Below are positions 6,737-15,012 of a DNA stretch of 57,227 nt, piece after piece; the first letter of the stretch is position 1, and the number at the start of each line of letters is the position of its first letter. The position numbers and the translations under genes are program-made. Source of the stretch: an uncultured Prevotellaceae bacterium (lineage in GTDB: Bacteria > Bacteroidota > Bacteroidia > Bacteroidales > Bacteroidaceae); assembly GCA_900321425.1 (NCBI GenBank), contig ONWA01000016.1:1-57227 (forward strand), given 5' to 3'. Under the pieces are notes generated by a model. That model was not told the origin of the DNA and ran no database searches. It saw nothing but the letters and a program-made list of their open reading frames with translations.

Positions 6737-9538
6737 ATGAATAGAATCGTGTTATTTTCTATCTTTACACTTTTCTGTAGTGTATCCATCAGTGGTGTAA
6801 ACTATCATCATCATGCACAGGGACGTGTTGCCGACAAAATAACCGGCGAAGCCATCCCTGCAAAGATATACCTGATGAACCCAGACAGTACAGTGATTGA
6901 TACGACAACTGCTGAAGTCGAGGAAAACCCTTATATGGGCAGGATCTCGATATATGTTTTCGATGGAAAGATCAAGCAGAAAGGACATTATATCATCAAA
7001 GCTGTCATGCCCAACTATAAGGATGCCTATGTAGACTTTGAACTGAGAAGTCCGAGACAAACCTTCATCAATATCAAACCGATTTTCATGGAGCATGATT
7101 ACATCGAGTTGCCGGAAGTCATGGTGAAGGCAACGAAAATCAAAATGGTCATGCGAGGTGATACCATCGTGTATAACGCTGATGCCTTTAATCTTGCGGA
7201 AGGTAGTATGCTGAATGCACTCGTTTCACGACTGCCTGGTGCGCAACTGACAAAAGACGGACAGATTTTCGTCAACGGCAAACGTATCCAAAGCCTTCTG
7301 ATCAACGGACGCGACTTCTTTAACGGAAACCCTAAATTGGCACTGGAGAACCTACCGTCATATACCGTTCATAGAATCAAGGTATATAACAAAGAAAGTG
7401 AGGTATCGAAACTGACACAGAAGAACATGGGGGATAACAGTTTCGTGATGGACGTGAAATTAAAAAAGGAGTACGACGCTACCCTCTTCGGCAACCTTGC
7501 ATTCGGCATGGGCACCAAAAACCGCTTCGCACAAAAGGGATTCATCATGAAATCCTCTCAGAAAGAAATGCTCTTTGCATTCACGAACATCAACAACCTG
7601 AACGACAACCAGACGGCGGATATGTCTGGGCAGTGGTCCCCACAGGAAACTCCCAACGGTCTGCTAACCAAGTACATGGCGAATGTAAGCTACGGAAGGT
7701 TTTTCGACAGCAATATGGACAAATGGGTAACGACACAAAACACTATTTCGCATGACAAGGCTGACAACGAAACACGGAGGAATACAGAGATATTCCTCCC
7801 CAGTGGAAACATGACTAAACGCTTAGAGAGCGAAGCAAATACCAAAACAACGGTCTTTGACAGTCACAATACACTTCAATACAGGGAAGTTGGAAAGTAT
7901 TCCTTCATGACAAACCTTAACTTCCATTATACGCATAACAGAAAACACGGAGAGAACTACACCACCAGCAGTGAAAAATCATCTCTGCTCAACGAACTGA
8001 TTGAGAAGGTCACAGACAGAGGCAACCATTATAACGTGCTACTGAAAAACAGCAGTTTGTTTCATTGCATTACAGATCTGTTGCGCACGGGATTCAGTAT
8101 CGAGTATGACAAACGCGACGGAGATCTGTTCTCGCTATACAACCTGACGTATGCAGATGTCAGCATTCCCCACGACTTTCGCAATAACTATCGGCAGTTG
8201 GAAAGCCACTTCTGGGACTTAAAAGGCCATATAGGTTATGATTGGCAGTGGCCGGGATGGTCTCTGCGACCGGAATACCAATATAATTACAAATACAACA
8301 AGACCAACCATGAACTCTTCAGACTTGACAAACTGGACGACAGAGAGGACTCACGCTATGACTTGCTGCCGTCAGCAAGAGCTGTTCTCTTGTCTGTGAT
8401 AGACCGTAACAACAGCTATCTGTACAGGGAATATCAGAATCATCACCGTCTGATGTTGGAATGGTGTATCAATGCTGCAAGCGGTGCTAACCACCTGAAG
8501 ATAGACTACGGATATATCAGGTTACCCTTGCGGATGATCAGCAAGAATCTTCGGTATCTACGAGTAGACAGGCACGATGTATCAAAGAAAGCTACGTTTT
8601 TTGAGCCAGAGCTTTATTTCAGGAGCGGACTTACTACCGTCTGGGAATTCTGGGCCGATATCAAGTCAGAGATTCCCAACCTCGTAAATATGGTGGATTA
8701 CCATGACGACTCCGACCCGTTGTATCTGATATCAGGAAATCCCGATCTGAGGAATATCCACCGTTACCACGCTATGATGTCATTGCGCCACCAAGGAATG
8801 AGCCAGCATATCTGGAATGCCTCATTGGAATTCAACAAGACCGACAACGACATCGCCTATGCGACGCTGTACGACACGCATACAGGTATTGCCACCATGA
8901 TGCCGGTAAGCGTGAACGGCAACTGGCGTACAGAGGGAGTCTTCAACTATAGTCTTCCATTGGATAGCACCCGTAAGTGGACGCTCGACAGCCATCTCTT
9001 TACCCGATACAACCACAATGTCGATATGACCACCACCCAAGAGGGTATGGGAAGTATACGCAGCGTGGTCAACAACTGGCAGTGGGGAGGTAGGGTCAAG
9101 TTGAACTATAGACCAAACGACAAATATGAGTTTACCCTACACGGGAGTGTCACAAGATATGATATTAATAGCAGACGTGAAGGGTTCAATAGCATACACG
9201 CAGGCGATTACCGTGCGGGATTTGAAACCGAACTCCGCCTCCCCTGGGATTTGAGTCTGAGTTCAGACATCAACTTATATATACGTCGTGGATATCAAGA
9301 TAGTAGGATGAATACGACGGAATGGGTCTGGAACGCGCATCTCCAGCGCAGTTTCCTCAAAGGGGCACTGACCGCAAAGGTGATTGCTTTCGACTTATTC
9401 CATCAACTGTCGAACACCAAATATGAGATGAACGAACAGGGAAGAACTGAAACATGGTATAACAGTGTTCCCCGTTACCTCATGTTCTCATTAGCCTGGA
9501 AATTCAATGTAAACCCAAAGAAGAAAACAGTAGATTGA
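6737..9538 (+). CDS. TonB-dependent-receptor-like outer-membrane beta-barrel protein
   Basis: Large outer-membrane barrel of 933 residues. The N-terminus has a signal peptide (MNRIVLFSIFTLFCSVSISG) and a carboxypeptidase-regulatory-like domain (QGRVADKITGEAIPAKIYL, to about residue 120). A plug-like segment follows at 125-230, with GDTIVYNADAFNLAEGSML, LPGAQLTKDGQIFVNGK and GRDFFNG. The rest is rich in alternating aromatic strands typical of a 22-strand barrel, ending LMFSLAWKFNVNP. No SusD partner is present, so nutrient uptake in the Sus sense is unlikely; the ligand is unknown. Its only partner is the TPR membrane regulator 59 bases downstream. The two lie between the 50-bp direct repeats at 6443 and 11398. 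Confidence 0.85.
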   Translation: MNRIVLFSIFTLFCSVSISGVNYHHHAQGRVADKITGEAIPAKIYLMNPDSTVIDTTTAEVEENPYMGRISIYVFDGKIKQKGHYIIKAVMPNYKDAYVDFELRSPRQTFINIKPIFMEHDYIELPEVMVKATKIKMVMRGDTIVYNADAFNLAEGSMLNALVSRLPGAQLTKDGQIFVNGKRIQSLLINGRDFFNGNPKLALENLPSYTVHRIKVYNKESEVSKLTQKNMGDNSFVMDVKLKKEYDATLFGNLAFGMGTKNRFAQKGFIMKSSQKEMLFAFTNINNLNDNQTADMSGQWSPQETPNGLLTKYMANVSYGRFFDSNMDKWVTTQNTISHDKADNETRRNTEIFLPSGNMTKRLESEANTKTTVFDSHNTLQYREVGKYSFMTNLNFHYTHNRKHGENYTTSSEKSSLLNELIEKVTDRGNHYNVLLKNSSLFHCITDLLRTGFSIEYDKRDGDLFSLYNLTYADVSIPHDFRNNYRQLESHFWDLKGHIGYDWQWPGWSLRPEYQYNYKYNKTNHELFRLDKLDDREDSRYDLLPSARAVLLSVIDRNNSYLYREYQNHHRLMLEWCINAASGANHLKIDYGYIRLPLRMISKNLRYLRVDRHDVSKKATFFEPELYFRSGLTTVWEFWADIKSEIPNLVNMVDYHDDSDPLYLISGNPDLRNIHRYHAMMSLRHQGMSQHIWNASLEFNKTDNDIAYATLYDTHTGIATMMPVSVNGNWRTEGVFNYSLPLDSTRKWTLDSHLFTRYNHNVDMTTTQEGMGSIRSVVNNWQWGGRVKLNYRPNDKYEFTLHGSVTRYDINSRREGFNSIHAGDYRAGFETELRLPWDLSLSSDINLYIRRGYQDSRMNTTEWVWNAHLQRSFLKGALTAKVIAFDLFHQLSNTKYEMNEQGRTETWYNSVPRYLMFSLAWKFNVNPKKKTVD

Positions 9539-9582
9539 AAAAGTAGAAATAAGAGATGTCCAGTTTATCCAAAAGAAAATCG

Positions 9583-9590
9583 TACCTTTG
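9583..9590 (+). promoter_or_regulatory. -7 promoter box that fixes the start of the TPR regulator
   Basis: TACCTTTG ends only seven bases before the ATG at 9598. Transcription would begin at or just before that codon, so the in-frame ATG at 9556 lies upstream of the promoter and is not used from it. The mRNA would be nearly leaderless. Confidence 0.65.
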
Positions 9591-9597
9591 CAGTCTG

Positions 9598-11235
9598 ATG
9601 AAATCACTGCTGTATATTAGTTTTTGCCTAATTCTGCTCTCCTGTACGAATACAAAAGAACGGAATGAGATGATACAGGTAATGGAAAGAGCTGCCCAAC
9701 AGAACAAGGCTCACGACTCCATTACCCACGTCAATGCTATCCATTTGGCTGTTAAGTTCTTTGACCAGCATGGTTCTGCCAATGAGAAAGTTCGCGCCCA
9801 TTATCTTCTTGGCTGCGCCTATCGCGACATGGGTGAAGCCCCTAGAGCAGTACAATATTTCCAAGAGGCTGCAGAACATGCCGACACCACCAGTTCCGAC
9901 TGTGACTACCGATTGCTCAGTGCAAATTATGGACAAATGGCAGATCTTTTTTATGAGCAACGCCTTCCTTACGATATGTTAGAGGCACTGAGTATTCAAT
10001 ATTGGTATCTATTAAAATGTAACGATACGTTACAGGCTATACAGTGCAAGCAGATGAGAGTTGCTGCCTGGGAACTAGTGGGAAACTCCGATAATATCAT
10101 GTCTGTAGGAAAAAGATCCTATCAAGAATTCTGTAAACATGGATATTACCAAGAAGCCGCACAAAGCTTAGGAACATTGATTCCTACACTCATCAACAAA
10201 AGGCTATATAACGAAACCCGACAAACAATCCAAATATATGAAACGAAATCGGGATTTTTTAAGAATGGAGAAATCATCAAAGGCAAAGAAGATTATTATT
10301 ATCAGAAAGGACTTTATTCTTTAGCTACTCATCAACTGGATGATGCAGAATATCATTTCCGAAAAACATTAAAATTAGGTCACGACTTAAATAGTCAGAT
10401 ACTGGCTACACGGGGGTTGGCTCTGTTATACAAAAAGTTGGAGATAGGAGATTCTATAGGGAAGTATGCCTTTATGTATGCTATGCTGAATGACTCCAAT
10501 TATAAAATAAGTACCACACAGGAATTGCGCCACATGCATTCACTCTACAACTATGGCAGAAATCAGAAATTTGCGCAAGCACAAGAAAAAAGAGCTAATC
10601 GTAATTTCACACTTTTCATCGTTTCCGCCTCGTTGACGATATTAATCATCATACTCTGTGTCTCTGTATTCATGTTCTACCACCAAAGAAAAAAGAATGA
10701 ACTCAATATGCTCCACACACAATATGAACACGACATCGAGGCCCTAGAGCAGGCTAAGTATGACGCTATACGACTGACAGAGAAACAGCATGATGATATT
10801 GTGGCGGAGAAAACTGCCTATATCCAAGAGCTACAATCCCGTATTGAGCAATATCAGGCAATACTGAATATTTCCTCAGAAAAGCAGCTGGAAGAATATT
10901 TAGCACAAACAAACATCTACAAGAGACTGAAATATCTGACTTACCATCCACAGACCAAGGTTACTACTGAGGAATGGGAAGAATTACAACAAATTATCTC
11001 ACACCATTTGCCACAGTTCACTAATAAAGTCTATTCTCCTCAGCATGATTTGAAACCTGAGGAATATGGTATCTGCCTGTTGGTAAGACTCTATTTTTGT
11101 CCATCGGATATTGCCATTCTGACTAATCAGTCAGTTCAATATATTTCTATAAAACGGGCACGACTTCTGCAAAAAATCTTCCACCGGAAAGGCAGTGCCG
11201 CTGATTTTGACAAGATGATTAGAAACCTCAATTAG
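9598..11235 (+). CDS. TPR membrane protein with C-terminal DNA-binding-like domain
   Basis: Probable one-piece signal transducer of 545 residues. A lipoprotein-type signal (LLYISFCLILLSC) leads into about seven TPR-like helical repeats (residues 30-320; for example HYLLGCAYRDMGEAPRAVQ). A single membrane helix follows at about 337-359 (FIVSASLTILIIILCVS), then a cytoplasmic coiled coil (about 365-440). A C-terminal region (about 455-545) includes YGICLLVRLYFCPSDIAILTN and resembles a LuxR-like helix-turn-helix. This is a recurring Bacteroidales architecture. The start at 9598 is chosen because the promoter box overlaps the longer frame and the signal sequence begins there. Position after the barrel gene suggests it senses or controls that barrel; this is inference. 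Confidence 0.75.
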   Translation: MKSLLYISFCLILLSCTNTKERNEMIQVMERAAQQNKAHDSITHVNAIHLAVKFFDQHGSANEKVRAHYLLGCAYRDMGEAPRAVQYFQEAAEHADTTSSDCDYRLLSANYGQMADLFYEQRLPYDMLEALSIQYWYLLKCNDTLQAIQCKQMRVAAWELVGNSDNIMSVGKRSYQEFCKHGYYQEAAQSLGTLIPTLINKRLYNETRQTIQIYETKSGFFKNGEIIKGKEDYYYQKGLYSLATHQLDDAEYHFRKTLKLGHDLNSQILATRGLALLYKKLEIGDSIGKYAFMYAMLNDSNYKISTTQELRHMHSLYNYGRNQKFAQAQEKRANRNFTLFIVSASLTILIIILCVSVFMFYHQRKKNELNMLHTQYEHDIEALEQAKYDAIRLTEKQHDDIVAEKTAYIQELQSRIEQYQAILNISSEKQLEEYLAQTNIYKRLKYLTYHPQTKVTTEEWEELQQIISHHLPQFTNKVYSPQHDLKPEEYGICLLVRLYFCPSDIAILTNQSVQYISIKRARLLQKIFHRKGSAADFDKMIRNLN

Positions 11236-11343
11236 TCGGGGCACAGAGTTTGGCACCGTAACCAACGAGAGATATCTAATAGAAAACGGCTATTAGCTGT
11301 AGACATATAACATTATAAAATTTGCACTCAAAACCATATCGTT

Positions 11344-11447
11344 ATGAAGGTAAATCCTCTAATCAGATTAGGGAATGTGCCCGTGCAAACAGGTACTATT
11401 GCCGCCTGTTTCAATCATCTTTCCACCTTTGATGTCAGCATCATTGA
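11344..11447 (+). pseudogene. Truncated 5' end of an unidentified gene, with start codon
   Basis: Starts MKVNPLIRLGNVPVQTG and continues into IAACFNHLSTFDVSIIE, whose 50 coding bases (11398-11447) are identical to 6443-6492. After the shared block the frame runs into unrelated sequence and then into the antisense of the ATPase gene, so homology ends at about 11447. It looks like the genuine N-terminus of a lost gene. The region between the TPR regulator and the ATPase (11236-11511) otherwise shows nothing. Confidence 0.4.
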
Positions 11448-11511
11448 ACAATCATTTTTATCTCCCACAGACGAGCCGACTGTCTACGAAAGAGGAGGAG
11501 GAACACCCAGA

Positions 11512-13482
11512 TTAAGCCTTCAGAGCCCTCATCGCATTGAGGACAGCCAGGACGGTGACACCCACATCGGCAAAGACGGCGAGCCACATGGTAGCCACTC
11601 CGACAACAGCCAGCAGCAGAACGACAATCTTCACACCAATGGCAAAGATGATGTTCTGACGGGCTATGGTCAGTGTGCGACGAGCTATACGGATAGCTGT
11701 GACAATCTTTGAGGGATGATCGTCCATCAGCACCACGTCAGCAGCCTCTATGGCAGCATCGCTACCCAGTCCACCCATAGCAATGCCTACATCGGAACGA
11801 GCCAACACGGGAGCATCATTGATACCATCGCCCACGAAAGCTGTTGTATGTGTGTCTGAAATCAGTTTCTCCATCAGCAGCACCTTGTCGGCAGGCAACA
11901 GTTCAGCATGGTATTCATCCAGTCGCAACTGACGAGCCACCCGTTGTGCCACATCCTCACGGTCGCCTGTCAGCATCACGGTTTTCTGCACACCCAGTGC
12001 CTTCAATGCAGTAATAGCCTCTTCACTATCCTCTTTCACCACATCGTTGATGAGGATATGTCCCGCATATTCTCCATCAATAGCCACATGGATCATAGTG
12101 CCCGTATCGCCATCGCAGGCATGCCACTTGGCCCCCACGGCATCCATCATCTTCGTATTACCCACACAAACCACCTGTTGTCCCACCTTGGCTCGAATGC
12201 CCTTACCAGCCAGCTCTTCCACATCGCTCACCTCGCAACCATCGGTAGCCTCATCGGGGAAAGCGTCACGCAGGGCAGCACCAATGGGATGAGTCGTGAA
12301 GTGCTCCACATGGGCAGCCATGTGTAAGATATGGGTGGTATGAGGATGTACGGCCTCCACGACAAAACGTCCATGCGTGAGGGTTCCGGTCTTGTCGAAC
12401 ACCACGGTATCCACCTTTGCCAAGAGGTCCAGATAGTTGGCACCCTTCACCAGAATACCTTTCCGCGATGCACCGCCAATGCCGCCAAAGAAGGTCAGGG
12501 GCACACTGATGACTAATGCACAAGGACAGCTGACCACCAGGAACATCAAGGCTCGATACAGCCAGGTGGGGAAAGCGGTGAGAAAGGTGAGACCTGAGGT
12601 TAGAGATATATATAATGGTGGCAGCACCGCAATGGCAATAGCCAAGAACACGACTACAGGGGTATAGATGCGGGCGAATCTGGTGATGAATGTCTCGCTC
12701 TGCGACTTGTGCTCACCGGCGTCCTCTACCAGTCGGATAATCTTCGAAACGGTACTCTCGCCAAATGACTTTGTAGTACGAATGCGCAGCACCCCATTGA
12801 TATTGATACAGCCAGAAATAACCTCGTCTTCCTCGCCAACCTCACGGGGAACACTCTCACCCGTCAACGCCATCGTGTTCAGCGATGATGCTCCACTAAT
12901 AACAACTCCGTCCAAGGGAACCTTTTCGCCCGGACGCACCACGATAGTAGAACCAATGGTCACCTCGTCAGGACTGACCGTCACTTCCTTCATCCCTGCC
13001 TTTTCGTCGCCCACCTCTATATGGGCTACGTCAGGACGGATGTCCATCAGATGAGAAATACTCTCACGACTCTTCCCTTCGGCATAACCCTCAAAGAGTT
13101 CGCCCACCTGGAAGAAGAGCATCACAAAAACAGCCTCAGGAAACTCCGTCTCTGCTCCTGGCAGGAAACCGATGCAGAGAGCGCCTATGGTGGCTATGGC
13201 CATCAGGAAATGCTCATTGAAGGGATCACCCTCCAGCAGCCCTTCAGCAGCCTCCTTCAACGTACCTGCTCCGATGATGAGATAAGGGACGAGATAAATC
13301 AGCAGCAATTGCCACGTGGCGAGCGACTGTGTCTTCTCGATAGAAACAGCAAAGATGAGAAATCCTACGGTCTGGACAATCAGCCACAACTGGCGACGCA
13401 ACCCGTGCTCATGATGATGTTCGTGGTGATGCTCATGACAACAGCATTCACCTTGATGTTCGTGATGATGTTCGTTTCCCAT
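11512..13482 (-). CDS. P1B-type heavy-metal ATPase, zinc/cadmium exporter type
   Basis: Pumps divalent soft metals out of the cytoplasm using ATP. At 656 residues it lacks the usual N-terminal CxxC metal-binding domain. Instead it begins with a His/Cys-rich tail (residues 2-27, including ECCCHEHHHEHHHEHG), a likely zinc-binding sensor or chelator. The core is intact: actuator TGES, transport-site S318-CPC (319-321), phosphorylated D363 in DKTGTLT, MTGD, and GDGINDAPVLARSDVGIAMG. A last membrane segment contains FADVGVTVLAVLNAMR, whose Asp is typical of the Zn/Cd/Pb subgroup. It diverges from the Zur-like regulator, with paired palindromes between them, which supports zinc homeostasis. Confidence 0.92.
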   Translation of the reverse strand: MGNEHHHEHQGECCCHEHHHEHHHEHGLRRQLWLIVQTVGFLIFAVSIEKTQSLATWQLLLIYLVPYLIIGAGTLKEAAEGLLEGDPFNEHFLMAIATIGALCIGFLPGAETEFPEAVFVMLFFQVGELFEGYAEGKSRESISHLMDIRPDVAHIEVGDEKAGMKEVTVSPDEVTIGSTIVVRPGEKVPLDGVVISGASSLNTMALTGESVPREVGEEDEVISGCININGVLRIRTTKSFGESTVSKIIRLVEDAGEHKSQSETFITRFARIYTPVVVFLAIAIAVLPPLYISLTSGLTFLTAFPTWLYRALMFLVVSCPCALVISVPLTFFGGIGGASRKGILVKGANYLDLLAKVDTVVFDKTGTLTHGRFVVEAVHPHTTHILHMAAHVEHFTTHPIGAALRDAFPDEATDGCEVSDVEELAGKGIRAKVGQQVVCVGNTKMMDAVGAKWHACDGDTGTMIHVAIDGEYAGHILINDVVKEDSEEAITALKALGVQKTVMLTGDREDVAQRVARQLRLDEYHAELLPADKVLLMEKLISDTHTTAFVGDGINDAPVLARSDVGIAMGGLGSDAAIEAADVVLMDDHPSKIVTAIRIARRTLTIARQNIIFAIGVKIVVLLLAVVGVATMWLAVFADVGVTVLAVLNAMRALKA

Positions 13483-13510
13483 ATCTAAAGTGTTTTATTG
13501 TTTCTGGGCG

Positions 13511-13518
13511 CAAAGTTA
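13511..13518 (-). promoter_or_regulatory. -7 promoter box of the zinc ATPase
   Basis: TAACTTTG on the minus strand, 28 bases before the ATPase start. Confidence 0.65.
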
Positions 13519-13526
13519 CAAAACCT

Positions 13527-13549
13527 TTTCTGCAACTTGGTTGCAAAGA
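13527..13549. promoter_or_regulatory. Candidate metalloregulator operator 1
   Basis: TGCAACTTGGTTGCA (13531-13545) is a perfect 6-3-6 palindrome whose arms extend imperfectly on both sides. It covers the expected -33 region of the ATPase promoter. Binding by the divergent Fur-family protein is inferred. Confidence 0.5.
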
Positions 13550-13574
13550 AGAATAGAGTCAGTCTGACCAACGG

Positions 13575-13588
13575 TTTTCTGCAGAAAA
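13575..13588. promoter_or_regulatory. Candidate metalloregulator operator 2
   Basis: TTTTCTGCAGAAAA is a perfect 14-bp palindrome. It shares its left half TTTTCTGCA with operator 1 and lies about 26 bases upstream of the regulator's -7 box, so the protein may control its own gene. Confidence 0.45.
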
Positions 13589-13613
13589 GTTTGGAAATTA
13601 CAAACTTATTGCA

Positions 13614-13621
13614 TAACTTCG
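13614..13621 (+). promoter_or_regulatory. -7-like box of the Fur-family gene
   Basis: TAACTTCG, one mismatch from TAnnTTTG, ends four bases before the ATG at 13626. This implies an essentially leaderless transcript. Confidence 0.45.
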
Positions 13622-13625
13622 CAGC

Positions 13626-14054
13626 ATGATAAGTCAACAGGTTTGTGAGGAGATACTCCTAGAACATGGCGTGAGACCTACTGCCAACCGCATCGTTGTG
13701 GTGAAGGCACTGGCAGATGCTGAGCGTCCTTTGTCGCTCAGCGAATTAGAATATAAGATTATGTCTATTGACAAGTCGGGGGTGTTTCGTGCGCTGACGC
13801 TGTTTCGCGAGCATCATCTGGTGCATGTCATAGAGGATGGCGGCGACGGGGTGCGCTACGAGTTATGCCGTAGCCACGACGACCATGAGCACGACGACGA
13901 CCAGCACGTGCATTTCTACTGCGAACACTGCCACCGCACCTTCTGCATAAAAGACATGCCCATCCCCCCCATCCTACTCCCCGAAGGATACAGGATGTAT
14001 AGTATCAACTACATGGCCAAAGGACTCTGTCCGCAGTGTGCCGCAGAGAAATAG
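13626..14054 (+). CDS. Fur-family transcriptional regulator, probably Zur
   Basis: Metal-dependent DNA-binding repressor of 142 residues. The N-terminal winged helix (residues 1-75) includes GVRPTANRIVVVKAL and KSGVFRALTLFREHHLV. A linker very rich in His and Asp follows (SHDDHEHDDDQHVHFYC). The dimerisation domain has the structural zinc cysteines as CEHC and CPQC. The His-rich segment and the divergent zinc-type ATPase argue for zinc rather than iron sensing. Activation or derepression of the exporter would be unusual for a classical Zur, so the sign of regulation is open. The start is fixed by the promoter box a few bases upstream. Confidence 0.88.
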   Translation: MISQQVCEEILLEHGVRPTANRIVVVKALADAERPLSLSELEYKIMSIDKSGVFRALTLFREHHLVHVIEDGGDGVRYELCRSHDDHEHDDDQHVHFYCEHCHRTFCIKDMPIPPILLPEGYRMYSINYMAKGLCPQCAAEK

Positions 14055-14060
14055 ATCAGA

Positions 14061-14114
14061 GACCAGAATTACTCCGCCCACTACTTCGTATTCATGAAAG
14101 TGGCACTGGAGTAA
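14061..14114 (+). pseudogene. 3' scar of a second EEP-family gene
   Basis: Reads DQNYSAHYFVFMKVALE to a stop, against DQNYSDHYPVFMKVALE at the end of the intact gene at 5388-6443. The last 29 bases (14087-14115) are identical to 6416-6444; upstream the match falls to roughly 80% and stops at 14061, seven bases after the Fur-family stop. The catalytic Asp of SDH is Ala here, and nothing of the rest of the gene remains. Confidence 0.65.
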
Positions 14115-14190
14115 TCTCTATATTTCCTCAATATCCCCCTCCGCCGGGCTGCGCTATATCATATATATATCGGCTTCTTTAGTTTTTATT

Positions 14191-14261
14191 GGTACAACTT
14201 TTGGCATTATCGGTACAGCTTACGCCACCTTACGGTACAGTTTACGGCGTTTGCCGGTACA
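14191..14261. repeat. Four GGTACA repeats at 21-22 bp spacing
   Basis: GGTACA occurs at 14191, 14212, 14234 and 14256 in direct orientation, about two helical turns apart, with related spacers (for example TTACGCCACC and TTACGGCG). No gene covers it. The region 14116-14190 before it shows only an AT-rich run. Confidence 0.6.
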
Positions 14262-14278
14262 AGATAGGCTGATTTCCT

Positions 14279-14344
14279 ATTGCTGCCTCCAGCCAGCAAT
14301 ACTGTTGCCTCCAGCCAGCAATATTGCTGCCTCCAGGCAGCAAT
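14279..14344. repeat. Three adjoining 22-bp palindromic repeats
   Basis: Units at 14279-14300, 14301-14322 and 14323-14344 share GCCTCCAG at exact 22-bp spacing. The third is a perfect palindrome with 10-bp arms (ATTGCTGCCT / AGGCAGCAAT) around CC; the first two have ATTGCTG-like and CAGCAAT arms. Between 14345 and 14510 no other structure is seen. Confidence 0.7.
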
Positions 14345-14510
14345 AACAAAACAGGCATCTATGTACCCTACATCAGGCACCTTACACCCTAAATGCGACG
14401 TATTGTGTACCAAAAGCGGCAGCGGACCCTTGAAATACTGAGTGAGAAGAGACCAGAAGAGATGTCCGGAGAAGCGAAATCAACACGGATTTTCTTGTCA
14501 GAAACCATTT

Positions 14511-15005
14511 CTACGCCAGTTCGGGATAAGAAAGTCGCATAAAAAGTTGGTAATCTGAGATATTTTTTGTACCTTTATATCTGAATTCCAATCATTTATA
14601 AAGTTAAACAAAAGAATAAGCTCATGATTACCGACTACAAAATTACAGAAATTTTCTGTGCCGTGGATGAATTTTGCAAAGAATTTGATAAGCAGATAGA
14701 CAAAAAGTCTCTTTTGTCCTCTCGTTGTACAGGCATCAGCTTCGTGGACTCTACGATGGTTCCTGTCTGCCACAATCTCAGACGTTATGCCAACAAAGTG
14801 TTCAAAGGCCTGGCTACTGATGGGAAGGGGACGATGGGATGGTGTCATGGGCACAGGTCGGTCAACAATTTCATCATGAGTATGATTGCGGCACTGGCGG
14901 CATACTGCTTCTTCGACAATAAGCCACACGCACTCGAAGGATATTGTGTTGAAAACACCAAACAACTTATGCTGTTTTAGAACTTCTTATCCCGAACTGG
15001 CGTAG
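14511..15005 (+). mobile_element. 495-bp internally deleted IS982-type element
   Basis: The ends are perfect 22-bp inverted repeats: 14511-14532 starts CTACGCCAGTTCGGGATA, and 14984-15005 is its exact reverse complement. Inside is one frame made of pieces of an IS982-family transposase. Full IS982 elements are about 1 kb, so this is a non-autonomous derivative. No convincing target duplication is seen (flanks CCATTT and TATTTT). Confidence 0.75.
14624..14980 (+). pseudogene. IS982-family transposase remnant, two in-frame deletions
   Basis: The 118-residue open frame keeps the N-terminus (MITDYKITEIFCAVDEFCKEFDK), then jumps at about residue 34 to the first catalytic region (TGISFVDSTMVPVCHNLRR and GKGTMGWCHG). 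It jumps again at about residue 77 to the C-terminal end (HRSVNNFIMSMIAALAAYCFF to KQLMLF). Intact family members have about 300 residues, so most of the DDE catalytic core is gone. Both deletions keep the frame open, which is unusual for decay. It cannot transpose by itself but might be mobilised by, or interfere with, a full transposase. Confidence 0.75.
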
Positions 15006-15012
15006 TATTTTT

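Noticed and set aside
14279-14344. CRISPR-like array of three 22-bp repeats
   Set aside because: Units adjoin without spacers and no cas genes are near.
14207-14413. 68-residue minus-strand frame over the 22-bp repeats
   Set aside because: Composition follows the repeats; no homology recognised and no promoter box.
14498-14965. 155-residue minus-strand frame across the mini-IS
   Set aside because: Shadow of the transposase remnant. The plus-strand frame shows IS982 family sequence.
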